From Aquificaceae bacterium (GTDB taxonomy: Bacteria; Aquificota; Aquificia; Aquificales; Aquificaceae): 5,425 nucleotides of DNA. Below the pieces are notes generated by a model. The model did no database searches. It saw only the letters and a program-made list of their open reading frames with translations, and was not told the origin of the DNA. Position numbers and translations under genes: made by a program. Within the stretch, counting starts at the first letter, position 1. Every line of letters starts with the position of its first letter. The stretch covers positions 1 through 5,425 of the forward strand of contig JALSTO010000011.1 of NCBI GenBank assembly GCA_026983685.1. The letters are read 5' to 3'. This document shows, one piece after another, positions 1 through 5,357 of the stretch.

Positions 1-311
1 TCGCCTTGGGCGGAAAGACCTACAAGCTAAAGTTCGGACATCACGGAGGGAATCACCCCGTCAAGGACCTCAGAACGGGAAGGATAGAGATAACGGCTCA
101 GAACCACAACTTCGCCATAGACCCGGACTCCCTGCCACCGGAGGTTGAGGTTACTCACCTTAACCTGCTTGACAACACCGTTGAGGGAATAAGACATAAA
201 GACCTGCCCGTCTTTGCGGTTCAGTACCACCCCGAGAATTCCCCCGGTCCCCATGACTCTTACTATCTCTTCAAAGAGTTCGTCCAGCTTTCTCAGAAAG
301 CCTCTCAATGA
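1..311 (+). CDS. carA: Carbamoyl-phosphate synthase small (glutaminase) subunit, C-terminal part
   Basis: Partial gene: the 5' end lies left of the window and the first complete codon is at 3-5. CarA hydrolyses glutamine and passes ammonia to CarB, which makes carbamoyl phosphate for pyrimidine and arginine synthesis in the cytoplasm. The visible part is the end of the class I glutamine amidotransferase domain. It has the family signature [13 protein letters not shown] near 27-65, [10 protein letters not shown], and the catalytic His/Glu pair in [12 protein letters not shown] (His codon 228-230, Glu codon 234-236). The nucleophilic Cys should lie upstream of the window. The protein ends about 23 residues after this motif, as in E. 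coli CarA, so the C-terminus is complete. Its last 41 bp overlap the 3' end of hisG on the opposite strand. The product, carbamoyl phosphate, is the substrate of PyrB encoded at the other end of the window. Identification is secure. Confidence 0.96.
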   Translation, partial: ALGGKTYKLKFGHHGGNHPVKDLRTGRIEITAQNHNFAIDPDSLPPEVEVTHLNLLDNTVEGIRHKDLPVFAVQYHPENSPGPHDSYYLFKEFVQLSQKASQ

Positions 312-897
312 CGTCCCTTACCCTGTCTGCTTTGTTTCTAAAGCTCGCCCTGTTGCATATCAGCCATGCAGTTGAGGAGCCAACCTCCTCAATCTCAACC
401 AGACCGTTTTCTCTGAGGGTCCTTCCAGTCTGAACGAGGTCAAGGATGAAGTCCGAGAGCCCTATGACGGGTGCAAGCTCAACCGAGCCACTCAGGACGA
501 GTATGTCCGCCTTCACACCCTTTCGGGTGAAAAAGTCCTTGGCTATGTTCGGGTACTTGGTGGCTACCTTTAGGTGCCCGCTTGAGAAGTACTTCTCCTC
601 ACTTTCGGGCTTCCCTGCCACCGATATCCTGCAGAGCCCTATACCGAGGTCAAGTATCCTGTAAACCTCAGGCTTTCTCTCAAGATAGACATCGTAACCG
701 CATATACCTAAGTCCGCCACGCCGTTCTCAACGTAAACGGGAACATCAAAGGGCTTAACCAGAAAGAGGGCTACATCCCCGAGCTCAAGGGTTAGCTTTC
801 TCCCCTCGGAGGGCTTCTCCGGAAGTATTCCTGCGGAGCTCAGGAGACCGACGCTCTCCTCAAAGAGCCTCCCTTTAGGGACAGCTATCTTTATCAT
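271..897 (-). CDS. hisG: ATP phosphoribosyltransferase catalytic subunit, short form
   Basis: Catalyses the first step of histidine synthesis, ATP + PRPP to phosphoribosyl-ATP. At 208 residues it is the short form, which lacks the C-terminal regulatory ACT-like domain and in known cases works with a HisZ partner; no hisZ is visible here. Motifs seen: N-terminal [23 protein letters not shown] (59-70); ATKYPNI (112-118); LSGSVELAP (135-143); and the PRPP-binding loop [14 protein letters not shown] (153-166). The ATG overlaps the stop of the upstream carboxyltransferase gene as ATGA. A purine-rich AAGAGGAG abuts the ATG with almost no spacer, so translation probably depends on coupling to the upstream gene. 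The start fits the family N-terminus. The 3' end runs 41 bp into the convergent carA, so any transcription terminator for this operon must lie inside or beyond carA. Confidence 0.96.
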   Translation of the reverse strand: MIKIAVPKGRLFEESVGLLSSAGILPEKPSEGRKLTLELGDVALFLVKPFDVPVYVENGVADLGICGYDVYLERKPEVYRILDLGIGLCRISVAGKPESEEKYFSSGHLKVATKYPNIAKDFFTRKGVKADILVLSGSVELAPVIGLSDFILDLVQTGRTLRENGLVEIEEVGSSTAWLICNRASFRNKADRVRDVIERLSEKAGRTL

Positions 898-2744
898 CTC
901 CTCTTGGGCTTTATCCTCATTAGAACTTCGTCGGGGTTTATGCTCTCCCCTACCTGAACCAGTATTTCCTCCACCACACCCTCAACAGGGCTGTGTATCT
1001 CGTTCTCCATCTTCATAGCCTCAACAACCATGAGGACGTCGCCCTCTCTTACCTCCTGACCGACGCTCACCTTTATGTTAACGACCTTCCCCGATATGGG
1101 AGAGGTGATGTCTCCTATGTCCCTCGGCTTGGGTCTCTTAGGGGTTACAGGAGCACCTTCGGAAAGCTCATAGCCTCCTCTACCCACCTCAACCTCCCTT
1201 ATCGGCTGGAGGACTACCTCTTCAAGCCTTCCATCAAGCCTTATGAAAAAGGTTCTTCCTCCTGCAGTCTCCTCCCCCCTACCCGCTATCTGGACATGGT
1301 ACTGCTCTCCGTGGACGGTTATGTTGAACTCAACGGGTGCCTTTTCGGGACAGACATCTCCTTCAGGTTCCTCCATGGGAACGGGCGGAAGCTCTCCCTT
1401 CTCAACCTTCTCCCTCCACTCAAAGAACTCTTTGGCAACGACCGGAAAGAGAACGTAGGAAAGGACGTCCTCCTCCGATCTCGCACCAGCCTCGTAGGCT
1501 TCCTCCCTTGCCTTCTCAAGCTCGGGCTCAAGCAGGTCCGCGGGTCTCCTGTCGTATATAGGCTTCTCCTCCCCCAGTATCTTCCTGAGTATCTCTTCCC
1601 TTATGGGAGCGGGAGGTCTTCCGTAGAGCCCCTTGACGTAGTCCTTCGTCTCCTTCGTCACGACCTTGTACCTTTCTCCATGAAGAACGTTCATGAAGGC
1701 CTGTGTTCCGACTATCTGGCTGGTAGGCGTGACAAGGGGTGGATAGCCGAGGTCCTCCCTGACCTTCGTGACCTCCTCCAGAACCTCTTCAAGCTTCTCC
1801 TCAAGGTTCTGTTCTCTCAGCTGACTTATGAAGTTGCTTATCATGCCTCCGGGTATCTGGTGTATCAGGACACCAACGTCAGGGTAGGGAGGAAGAACGT
1901 CATACTTGCTGTACTTAGCCCTGACCTCCCTGAACATATCCCCCGCCTTTTTGTAAAGCTGGGCATTAACCTTCACATCGTAGCCGAACTCCCTGAGGAC
2001 GTAGATCATGGTTTCTCCCGGCGGGTGGGATGTCTGACAGGAGAGGGAGTAAAAGGCTGTGTCAATCATCTCAGCTCCAGCCTCAATTCCCTTGAGCTGA
2101 GCCATCTCAGCCAGATCCGCTGTTGTCTGGGTATGGAGGTGGACCGGGTGATCCGGATACTCCGACCTGAGGGCTGAAACGAGATCGTAGGCTACCTTAG
2201 GTGAGAGGAGACCCGCCTGATCCTTTATGGATATTATGTCTATACCCATATCCACAAGCTCTCCAGCTATCCTCACGTAGTACTCAACGGTGTGAACGGG
2301 GCTTATAGCGTAGGAGAGGACACCCTTCACGATACCGCCGACCTTCTTGGCTACCTCAATGGACTTCTGCATGTTTCTCGTGTCGTTCAGGGCATCAAAT
2401 ATCCTGAAGACCTCTATCCCGTTGTCGTAAGCCTTCTTGACAAACTCCTCAACGACGTCGTCCGCATAGTGCCTGTATCCTACAACGTTCTGACCTCTCA
2501 GAAGCATCTCCAGCTTTGTGTTCTTAGCTGTATCCTTGAACTTCCTGAGTCTTTCCCAGGGGTCTTCCTTCAGGTATCTGAGACACACATCGTAGGTGGC
2601 TCCGCCCCAGACCTCAAGGGACCAGAAGCCACACCCGTCAAGGACCTCAATCACGGGGAGCATGTCCTCAGTCCTTACCCTCGTAGCCAAAAGGCTCTGA
2701 ATTCCGTCCCTTAGGGAGATGTCGGTTACCTTTATCTCTCTCAT
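894..2744 (-). CDS. Biotin-dependent carboxyltransferase, OadA/PycB family (2-oxoacid carboxylase subunit B)
   Basis: 616 residues in three parts. An HMGL-like TIM barrel spans about 1-270, the conserved carboxylase domain about 280-460, and a biotinyl domain about 543-615 with the biotin-accepting Lys578 in VVEAMKMEN. It should transfer CO2 from carboxybiotin to a 2-oxoacid, with a separate biotin carboxylase not in the window. Barrel features: DISLRDGIQSLLATR (8-22), RGQNVVGY, RIFDALND (114-121), the carbamylated-Lys site IKDQAGLL (Lys174) and the catalytic Thr238 in SCQTSHP. Oddities: the usual RDAHQ is RDGIQ, KDMAG is KDQAG, and the metal-binding H-x-H reads H204-T-Q206. The substrate is therefore open: pyruvate carboxylase subunit B, oxaloacetate decarboxylase alpha, or the 2-oxoglutarate carboxylase large subunit (CfiA) of the reductive TCA cycle in Hydrogenobacter relatives. 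AAGGAG lies 7 nt before the ATG, so the start is firm. Family certain, substrate not. Confidence 0.93.
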   Translation of the reverse strand: MREIKVTDISLRDGIQSLLATRVRTEDMLPVIEVLDGCGFWSLEVWGGATYDVCLRYLKEDPWERLRKFKDTAKNTKLEMLLRGQNVVGYRHYADDVVEEFVKKAYDNGIEVFRIFDALNDTRNMQKSIEVAKKVGGIVKGVLSYAISPVHTVEYYVRIAGELVDMGIDIISIKDQAGLLSPKVAYDLVSALRSEYPDHPVHLHTQTTADLAEMAQLKGIEAGAEMIDTAFYSLSCQTSHPPGETMIYVLREFGYDVKVNAQLYKKAGDMFREVRAKYSKYDVLPPYPDVGVLIHQIPGGMISNFISQLREQNLEEKLEEVLEEVTKVREDLGYPPLVTPTSQIVGTQAFMNVLHGERYKVVTKETKDYVKGLYGRPPAPIREEILRKILGEEKPIYDRRPADLLEPELEKAREEAYEAGARSEEDVLSYVLFPVVAKEFFEWREKVEKGELPPVPMEEPEGDVCPEKAPVEFNITVHGEQYHVQIAGRGEETAGGRTFFIRLDGRLEEVVLQPIREVEVGRGGYELSEGAPVTPKRPKPRDIGDITSPISGKVVNIKVSVGQEVREGDVLMVVEAMKMENEIHSPVEGVVEEILVQVGESINPDEVLMRIKPKRR

Positions 2745-2749
2745 CCTTA

Positions 2750-2771
2750 AACTCCTTAAAAGGATAGTATA
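2750..2771 (-). promoter_or_regulatory. Intergenic signal ahead of the carboxyltransferase: strong SD and possible -10 box
   Basis: The 38-bp gap between the lipase stop and the carboxyltransferase ATG is the only intergenic space in the block. On the minus strand it holds AAGGAG (2752-2757) 7 nt before the ATG, a clear ribosome binding site. It also has TATACT (2766-2771), which resembles a -10 box. I find no convincing -35 element 17 nt further upstream, so an internal promoter is only a possibility; read-through from pyrB is the simpler view. Confidence 0.4.
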
Positions 2772-2782
2772 TATGAATTGGC

Positions 2783-3541
2783 TCAGGAAGTGTGCCTGCT
2801 CAGGAACCTCTTCATAACGGAGAGTGCCTTTCTGTAGCCCAGCTCGTAAATCTCATCCGCCTTGTTTATGTTGAGAGGCGAGTAATCCGTTAGATCGGGG
2901 GTGATAACCGCATCACATAACTCCCTTCTCTTATCAACGTTTGACCTCACCGCGAGGAAGAAGCTCCTCATGAGTATGTTCACTATGTTGCCTACTTTAT
3001 CAATCCTCTCTATAGGGTTCACATCAACACCTATCTTGGGTGTCCTGTATCTTTCAAGGGGCTCCACGGGCAGGTTGTTCATTACTCCTCCGTCAATGAG
3101 AACGTATCCCGAGTATTTTATAGGCTCAAATATGCCCGGCAGGGCACAGCTCCCCATAAGGACGGGTGGGAGCTCCCCCTTGCTTATGTAAAGAGAACGG
3201 GCTGAGAGGAGGTCGGTGGCACATATGTAAACCCTCTTTGGAAGCTCCTCAATCCGCTCCACGGGGACCAGCTTAGTAAGGTGCTTCTCAGCCTTCTTGA
3301 GGGTGAAGAGACCGCTTCGCGGTATTCTGGGTATAAAGAGAGAAAACCACCTTGTCTCTTTTACGAGCCTGAGCATATCCTCGGGTGTGTAGCCGTAGGC
3401 GTAGAAGACAGCCACTATAGCCCCAGCACTCGCCCCGCTGAGAGCTCCCACCTCCACTCCGAGCTCCTCAAGAGCTTTAAGAACACCTATGTGGGCAACT
3501 CCCCGGACCGCCCCTCCTGAAAGAACGAGGTTTACCCTCAC
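2783..3541 (-). CDS. Patatin-like phospholipase / acyl hydrolase
   Basis: A patatin-family serine hydrolase with a Ser-Asp dyad, expected to cleave acyl esters of lipids; the natural substrate cannot be read from the sequence. From the start chosen here the protein is 252 residues: oxyanion-hole loop LSGGAVRGVAHIGVL (7-21), nucleophile elbow GASAG (Ser38), the ATD motif (108-110), and the catalytic Asp150 in YVLIDGGVMNNLP. No signal peptide or membrane segment is evident, so it is probably cytoplasmic or peripheral to the membrane. I chose the GTG at 3541 because it overlaps the ispF stop as GTGA, has GGGAG 7 nt upstream, and puts the first beta strand (VNLVLSGG) at the N-terminus as in relatives. 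An in-frame GTG at 3568 would add nine unlikely residues. It sits between ispF and the carboxyltransferase in the same operon. Related proteins in bacteria are often annotated RssA/YchK-like. Confidence 0.9.
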   Translation of the reverse strand: MRVNLVLSGGAVRGVAHIGVLKALEELGVEVGALSGASAGAIVAVFYAYGYTPEDMLRLVKETRWFSLFIPRIPRSGLFTLKKAEKHLTKLVPVERIEELPKRVYICATDLLSARSLYISKGELPPVLMGSCALPGIFEPIKYSGYVLIDGGVMNNLPVEPLERYRTPKIGVDVNPIERIDKVGNIVNILMRSFFLAVRSNVDKRRELCDAVITPDLTDYSPLNINKADEIYELGYRKALSVMKRFLSRHTS

Positions 3542-4005
3542 CTCTCTTCTCCCAGCAGAACCACGCACATGCAGGCTATACCCTCGGACTCGCAGAAGCC
3601 TTCTCTCCTCTTACCTTTCAGAGATATCCTGCTCTCCTCAATTCCAAGGAGCTCGGACAGTCTCTTCCTTATCTTACTCTTGTGGGGGGCTATCTTGGGT
3701 CTGTCCGCGATGAGAACACAGTCAAGGTTTATGAGCCTGTATCCCCTTTCTCTCATCCTCTTTATAGCTTCCTCAAGAAACAGCTCCGAAGGAGCTCCTT
3801 TCCACCTATCATCTTCGTCGCTGAAGAGCTCTCCTATATCGGGTGCACCGAGGGCACCGAGGATGGCATCTGTGATCGCATGGAGAAGAACATCCCCATC
3901 GGAATGCCCTTTGAGTCCGTAGGGAGACTCTATCCTGACGCCTCCCAGCATCAGGGGTTTCCCCTCTTCAAACTCGTGGGAGTCAAAGCCGAAACCGACC
4001 CTCAT
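3538..4005 (-). CDS. ispF: 2-C-methyl-D-erythritol 2,4-cyclodiphosphate synthase
   Basis: Catalyses the fifth step of the MEP isoprenoid pathway, cyclising CDP-ME 2-phosphate with loss of CMP; the family forms Zn-dependent trimers. From the chosen ATG the protein is 155 residues and numbering matches E. coli IspF exactly over the first half: Asp8 and His10 (GFDSH), His34 (GHSDGD) and His42 (LLHAITDA), plus Asp56 (APDIGELF) and the cytidine-pocket DRPKIAPH (101-108). The ATG at 4005 overlaps the pyrB stop as ATGA and gives the family N-terminus MRVGFGFDSH; a GTG at 4017 would add four residues and has no better SD. The odd part is 129-144: the usual K-A-T-T-T-E-K-L-G-F-T-G-R-G-E-G segment is shortened by three residues and reads KGKRREGFCESEG, losing the threonines and the Arg. 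Family identity is secure; the effect of this change is unknown. The stop overlaps the lipase start. Confidence 0.95.
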   Translation of the reverse strand: MRVGFGFDSHEFEEGKPLMLGGVRIESPYGLKGHSDGDVLLHAITDAILGALGAPDIGELFSDEDDRWKGAPSELFLEEAIKRMRERGYRLINLDCVLIADRPKIAPHKSKIRKRLSELLGIEESRISLKGKRREGFCESEGIACMCVVLLGEER

Positions 4006-4883
4006 CGGAGACACCACTCAAGAACCGCCATCCTCACGAAGAGCCCGTTCCTGACCTGCTCCTGAATGAGGGATTTTTCTGAATAAAGCAAGGAACCATC
4101 TATATCAATCTCTCTGTTGACAGGTCCTGGATGCATGAAGTAGCCCCTCAGTCTCCTGTATCTTTCCCGTGTAAGACCAAACTGCTCAAAGTAGCTCCTC
4201 TCAGAGGCTATGTAGTTTTCCCTCTGTCTCTCCTTCTGGAGCCTGAGCCATATAACAACGTCCGCCCACTCTATACCCTCATCTACGCTGTCAAAGACTT
4301 CCTCAATACCGAAGACTTTCATATCCCTCGGTATCAGGGTTTTGGGACCGCACACCGAGACCCTCGCCCCGAACATTCTCATAAGGGGAACCCCTGACCT
4401 GAATACCCTGCTGTGAAGTATGTCTCCGACGTACAGGACCTTCACACCCCTGATATCTTTGTAAACCTCAAGTAGCGTGAATAGGTCTATCAGACCCTGA
4501 GTTGGATGCTGGTGGGTTCCGTCCCCTGCATTTATGAGAGACAGGTTGAGGTCGGAGATGAGGTCTTCATAGGGGTACAGGATGAACGGAACTCTGAATA
4601 TTACAAGCCCAAAGCCGAGGGCTTCAAAGGTTTTGAGCGTATCGTAGAAGCTCTCCCCTTTGCTCATGGAACTGCTCTCGCCTGTAACGGTGTAGGTAGA
4701 GAGTCCTAAACTTCTGCAGGCTTTTTCAAAGGATATCCTCGTTCTCGTTGAAGGCTCCATGAAGAGAAGCAGGGCGTCTCCTTTTAATTTTCTGATCCTA
4801 CCCTCCTTGACCGAAGAAGCCCCCTTTAGGATAGACCTTACCTCTTCCTCCCTCAGGTCAAGGACGGATATGAGGCTCTTCAT
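4002..4883 (-). CDS. pyrB: Aspartate carbamoyltransferase catalytic subunit
   Basis: Condenses carbamoyl phosphate with aspartate, the committed step of pyrimidine synthesis. From the chosen ATG it has 293 residues. Motifs seen: carbamoyl-phosphate loop FMEPSTRTRISFE (41-53), the Ser/Lys loop SMSKGES (72-78, Lys75 equivalent to E. coli Lys84), Arg97, HQHPTQGL (124-131), GDILHSRVFRS (153-163), the aspartate-binding LRLQKER (213-219) and HPGPVNR (251-257). No pyrI is visible. From memory it resembles the Aquifex aeolicus enzyme, which begins MRSLIS-LDL and associates with dihydroorotase. That match supports the ATG at 4883 (MKSLISVLDL) over the upstream TTG at 4910, which has no SD. The SD for 4883 is also weak (GGA 4-6 nt upstream). 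It is the first gene of the leftward operon and overlaps ispF by 4 nt. Confidence 0.96.
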   Translation of the reverse strand: MKSLISVLDLREEEVRSILKGASSVKEGRIRKLKGDALLLFMEPSTRTRISFEKACRSLGLSTYTVTGESSSMSKGESFYDTLKTFEALGFGLVIFRVPFILYPYEDLISDLNLSLINAGDGTHQHPTQGLIDLFTLLEVYKDIRGVKVLYVGDILHSRVFRSGVPLMRMFGARVSVCGPKTLIPRDMKVFGIEEVFDSVDEGIEWADVVIWLRLQKERQRENYIASERSYFEQFGLTRERYRRLRGYFMHPGPVNREIDIDGSLLYSEKSLIQEQVRNGLFVRMAVLEWCLR

Positions 4884-4930
4884 TTCCGAATATTTTAATG
4901 CCTGAGGCAAGGTAGATTGGAAAAATTGAA
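4884..4930 (-). promoter_or_regulatory. Upstream region of the pyrB operon with a palindrome and possible -10
   Basis: This must carry, or lie just below, the promoter of the pyrB-ispF-lipase-carboxyltransferase-hisG block. On the minus strand TAAAAT lies about 10-15 nt before the pyrB ATG. Just upstream of it is a perfect 5-bp inverted repeat with one central base, TGCCT-G-AGGCA (4899-4909). No good -35 box is placed at 17 nt. If TAAAAT is a real -10, the mRNA would be nearly leaderless, in keeping with the weak pyrB SD. The palindrome could be an operator, but this is speculative. Confidence 0.3.
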
Positions 4931-4970
4931 ATGAAGATTTAGGGTTTAACTAAATTTACGCCCTAAGTCC

Positions 4971-5012
4971 CCTTCCGTAAGGGAGGTTGTGCAGTTGTCG
5001 CCCGTAAGGGCG
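4971..5012 (+). repeat. Left-end pair of GTAA-loop hairpins
   Basis: Two stem-loops lie 12 nt apart. The first has stem CCTTCC/GGGAGG (4971-4976 with 4981-4986, one T-G pair). The second has a perfect stem CGCCC/GGGCG (4999-5003 with 5008-5012). Both have the loop GTAA closed by C-G, so both contain CCGTAAGGG. The same core recurs in the right-end hairpin at 5295-5314. In IS200/IS605 elements such subterminal palindromes are the transposase recognition sites. The second stem is followed by TTTT, so a weak rightward terminator is an alternative reading. Confidence 0.7.
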
Positions 5013-5020
5013 TTTTGCGG

Positions 5021-5049
5021 TTGCATGTAGCAGAGCAAAGAGCTAAAAT
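5021..5049 (+). promoter_or_regulatory. Candidate sigma-70-type promoter reading rightward
   Basis: TTGCAT (5021-5026) and TAAAAT (5044-5049) are separated by exactly 17 nt, close to the bacterial consensus in both sequence and spacing. It would transcribe the structured tnpB/omega-RNA relic and then the Tat-signal gene at 5358, giving that gene a leader of roughly 300 nt. It could be the only promoter for that gene in the window. Chance matches of this quality do occur, hence the moderate confidence. Confidence 0.4.
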
Positions 5050-5060
5050 AATACACACAG

Positions 5061-5306
5061 GTGGAGAGCTACAGGGGTGTAATGCCAGCCTCCACGTTGA
5101 GGATAATAGACAAGAGGAGTATAGAGAAAGAAGGTCTCACCCGCCTGAAGGGTGGTAGGGTCGGAGCGACCCGAACTTACGCCCGTGGAGAGGGCTCTGG
5201 CGGGGTCTCCTCACAGGAGGGGACTAGTCAACCCTCGCTGAAGCGGGAATCCCCATGCGGGTCTTCTGGGTGGGATTATACTCCCTACCAGAAGCTCCGT
5301 CCGTAA
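5061..5306 (+). pseudogene. C-terminal fragment of a TnpB-like (OrfB, IS605 family) RNA-guided nuclease
   Basis: An open frame of about 81 codons from a GTG, with a stop (5049-5051) shortly upstream in the same frame. From about 5121 the translation, IEKEGLTRL then VGATRTYARGEGSGG then TSQPSLKRES, has the character of the tail that follows the last RuvC motif and zinc finger in many IS605 OrfB/TnpB proteins. Nothing of the N-terminal domain, the DED catalytic residues or the Cys4 zinc finger is present, so this is a remnant and not a working nuclease. The first 20 residues do not look like TnpB; the sequence AATGCCAGC (NAS, 5081-5089) in another frame may be a frameshifted trace of the D-R-D-x-N-A-S motif. 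The TAA stop lies in the GTAA loop of the right-end hairpin. No convincing SD precedes the GTG. The family assignment is from memory of family tails, without an alignment. Confidence 0.5.
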
Positions 5307-5322
5307 GGGCGGAGAGGTTCAC
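5128..5322 (+). ncRNA. Possible omega-RNA (reRNA)-like structured region of the tnpB relic
   Basis: Several compact stem-loops lie within the tnpB tail and right end. They are GGGTCG/CGACCC with loop GAG (5158-5172), CTCCT/AGGAG with loop CAC (5207-5219), CGCT/AGCG around 5236-5245, and the GTAA hairpin (5295-5314) leading into GGTTCAC. In TnpB systems the omega-RNA overlaps the 3' end of tnpB and stops at the element's right end, with the guide copied from the flanking DNA. If that layout holds here, the guide would begin at 5323 (GATGTAAACTTCCTAA). The structure is seen in the sequence; transcription and function are inference. Confidence 0.3.
5295..5314 (+). repeat. Right-end GTAA-loop hairpin
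   Basis: An 8-bp stem, CTCCGTCC (5295-5302) with GGGCGGAG (5307-5314), includes one T-G pair and is capped by GTAA. It shares TCCGTAAGGG and the downstream AGGTT with the first left-end hairpin, so the two look like related recognition sites. It carries the stop codon of the TnpB-like fragment in its loop. No T-run follows, so it is not a typical terminator. Confidence 0.7.
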
Positions 5323-5357
5323 GATGTAAACTTCCTAAAAAAATGAGGAGGAGGGAA

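Larger units (their letters stand above)
4960..5322 (+). mobile_element. Internally deleted IS200/IS605-type (tnpB-bearing) element remnant
   Basis: The non-coding gap between the divergent pyrB and Tat-signal genes looks like a single-strand-transposon relic of about 360 bp. The left end follows TTTAC (4955-4959), similar to the TTAC target used by IS608-type elements, and carries two hairpins. The middle encodes only the last part of a TnpB-like protein. The right end has a matching hairpin followed by AGGTTCAC (5315-5322), the kind of right-end sequence seen in this group. There is no tnpA and most of tnpB is missing, so it cannot move by itself; it resembles the non-autonomous palindrome-bearing derivatives of IS200/IS605. 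Boundaries are inferred from motif position only. No second copy is available in the window to confirm them. Confidence 0.55.

Noticed and set aside
27..308. 93-codon minus-strand open frame inside carA that could be a small gene after hisG
   Set aside because: It overlaps the carA catalytic motif on the other strand and the hisG end in another frame, and its translation resembles nothing known.
993..2177. 394-codon open frame on the + strand opposite the carboxyltransferase
   Set aside because: It lies wholly antisense to a secure gene, its translation has no recognisable domain, and it is rich in Leu/Arg/Ser as expected for the complement of a Lys/Glu-rich protein. It is a shadow of codon bias.
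2292..2714. 140-codon + strand open frame antisense to the N-terminal part of the carboxyltransferase
   Set aside because: Same shadow effect; no SD, no motif, and the opposite strand is clearly coding.
3569..4065. Overlapping + strand open frames antisense to ispF and the pyrB end
   Set aside because: No family resemblance, and both underlying minus-strand genes are certain.
4999..5016. Rho-independent terminator (CGCCC/GGGCG followed by TTTT)
   Set aside because: No rightward gene precedes it, the T-run is only four bases, and it belongs with the other GTAA hairpins. It could still act as a weak insulator.
4971..5314. CRISPR-like array from the recurring CCGTAAGGG core
   Set aside because: Only three short copies with unequal spacing and differing stems; these are hairpin ends, not direct repeats with uniform spacers.
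5100..5322. Riboswitch, T-box or tRNA in the structured region before the Tat gene
   Set aside because: No tRNA acceptor/anticodon pattern, no T-box specifier or antiterminator consensus and no known riboswitch core was recognised; the TnpB-like reading frame explains the region better.
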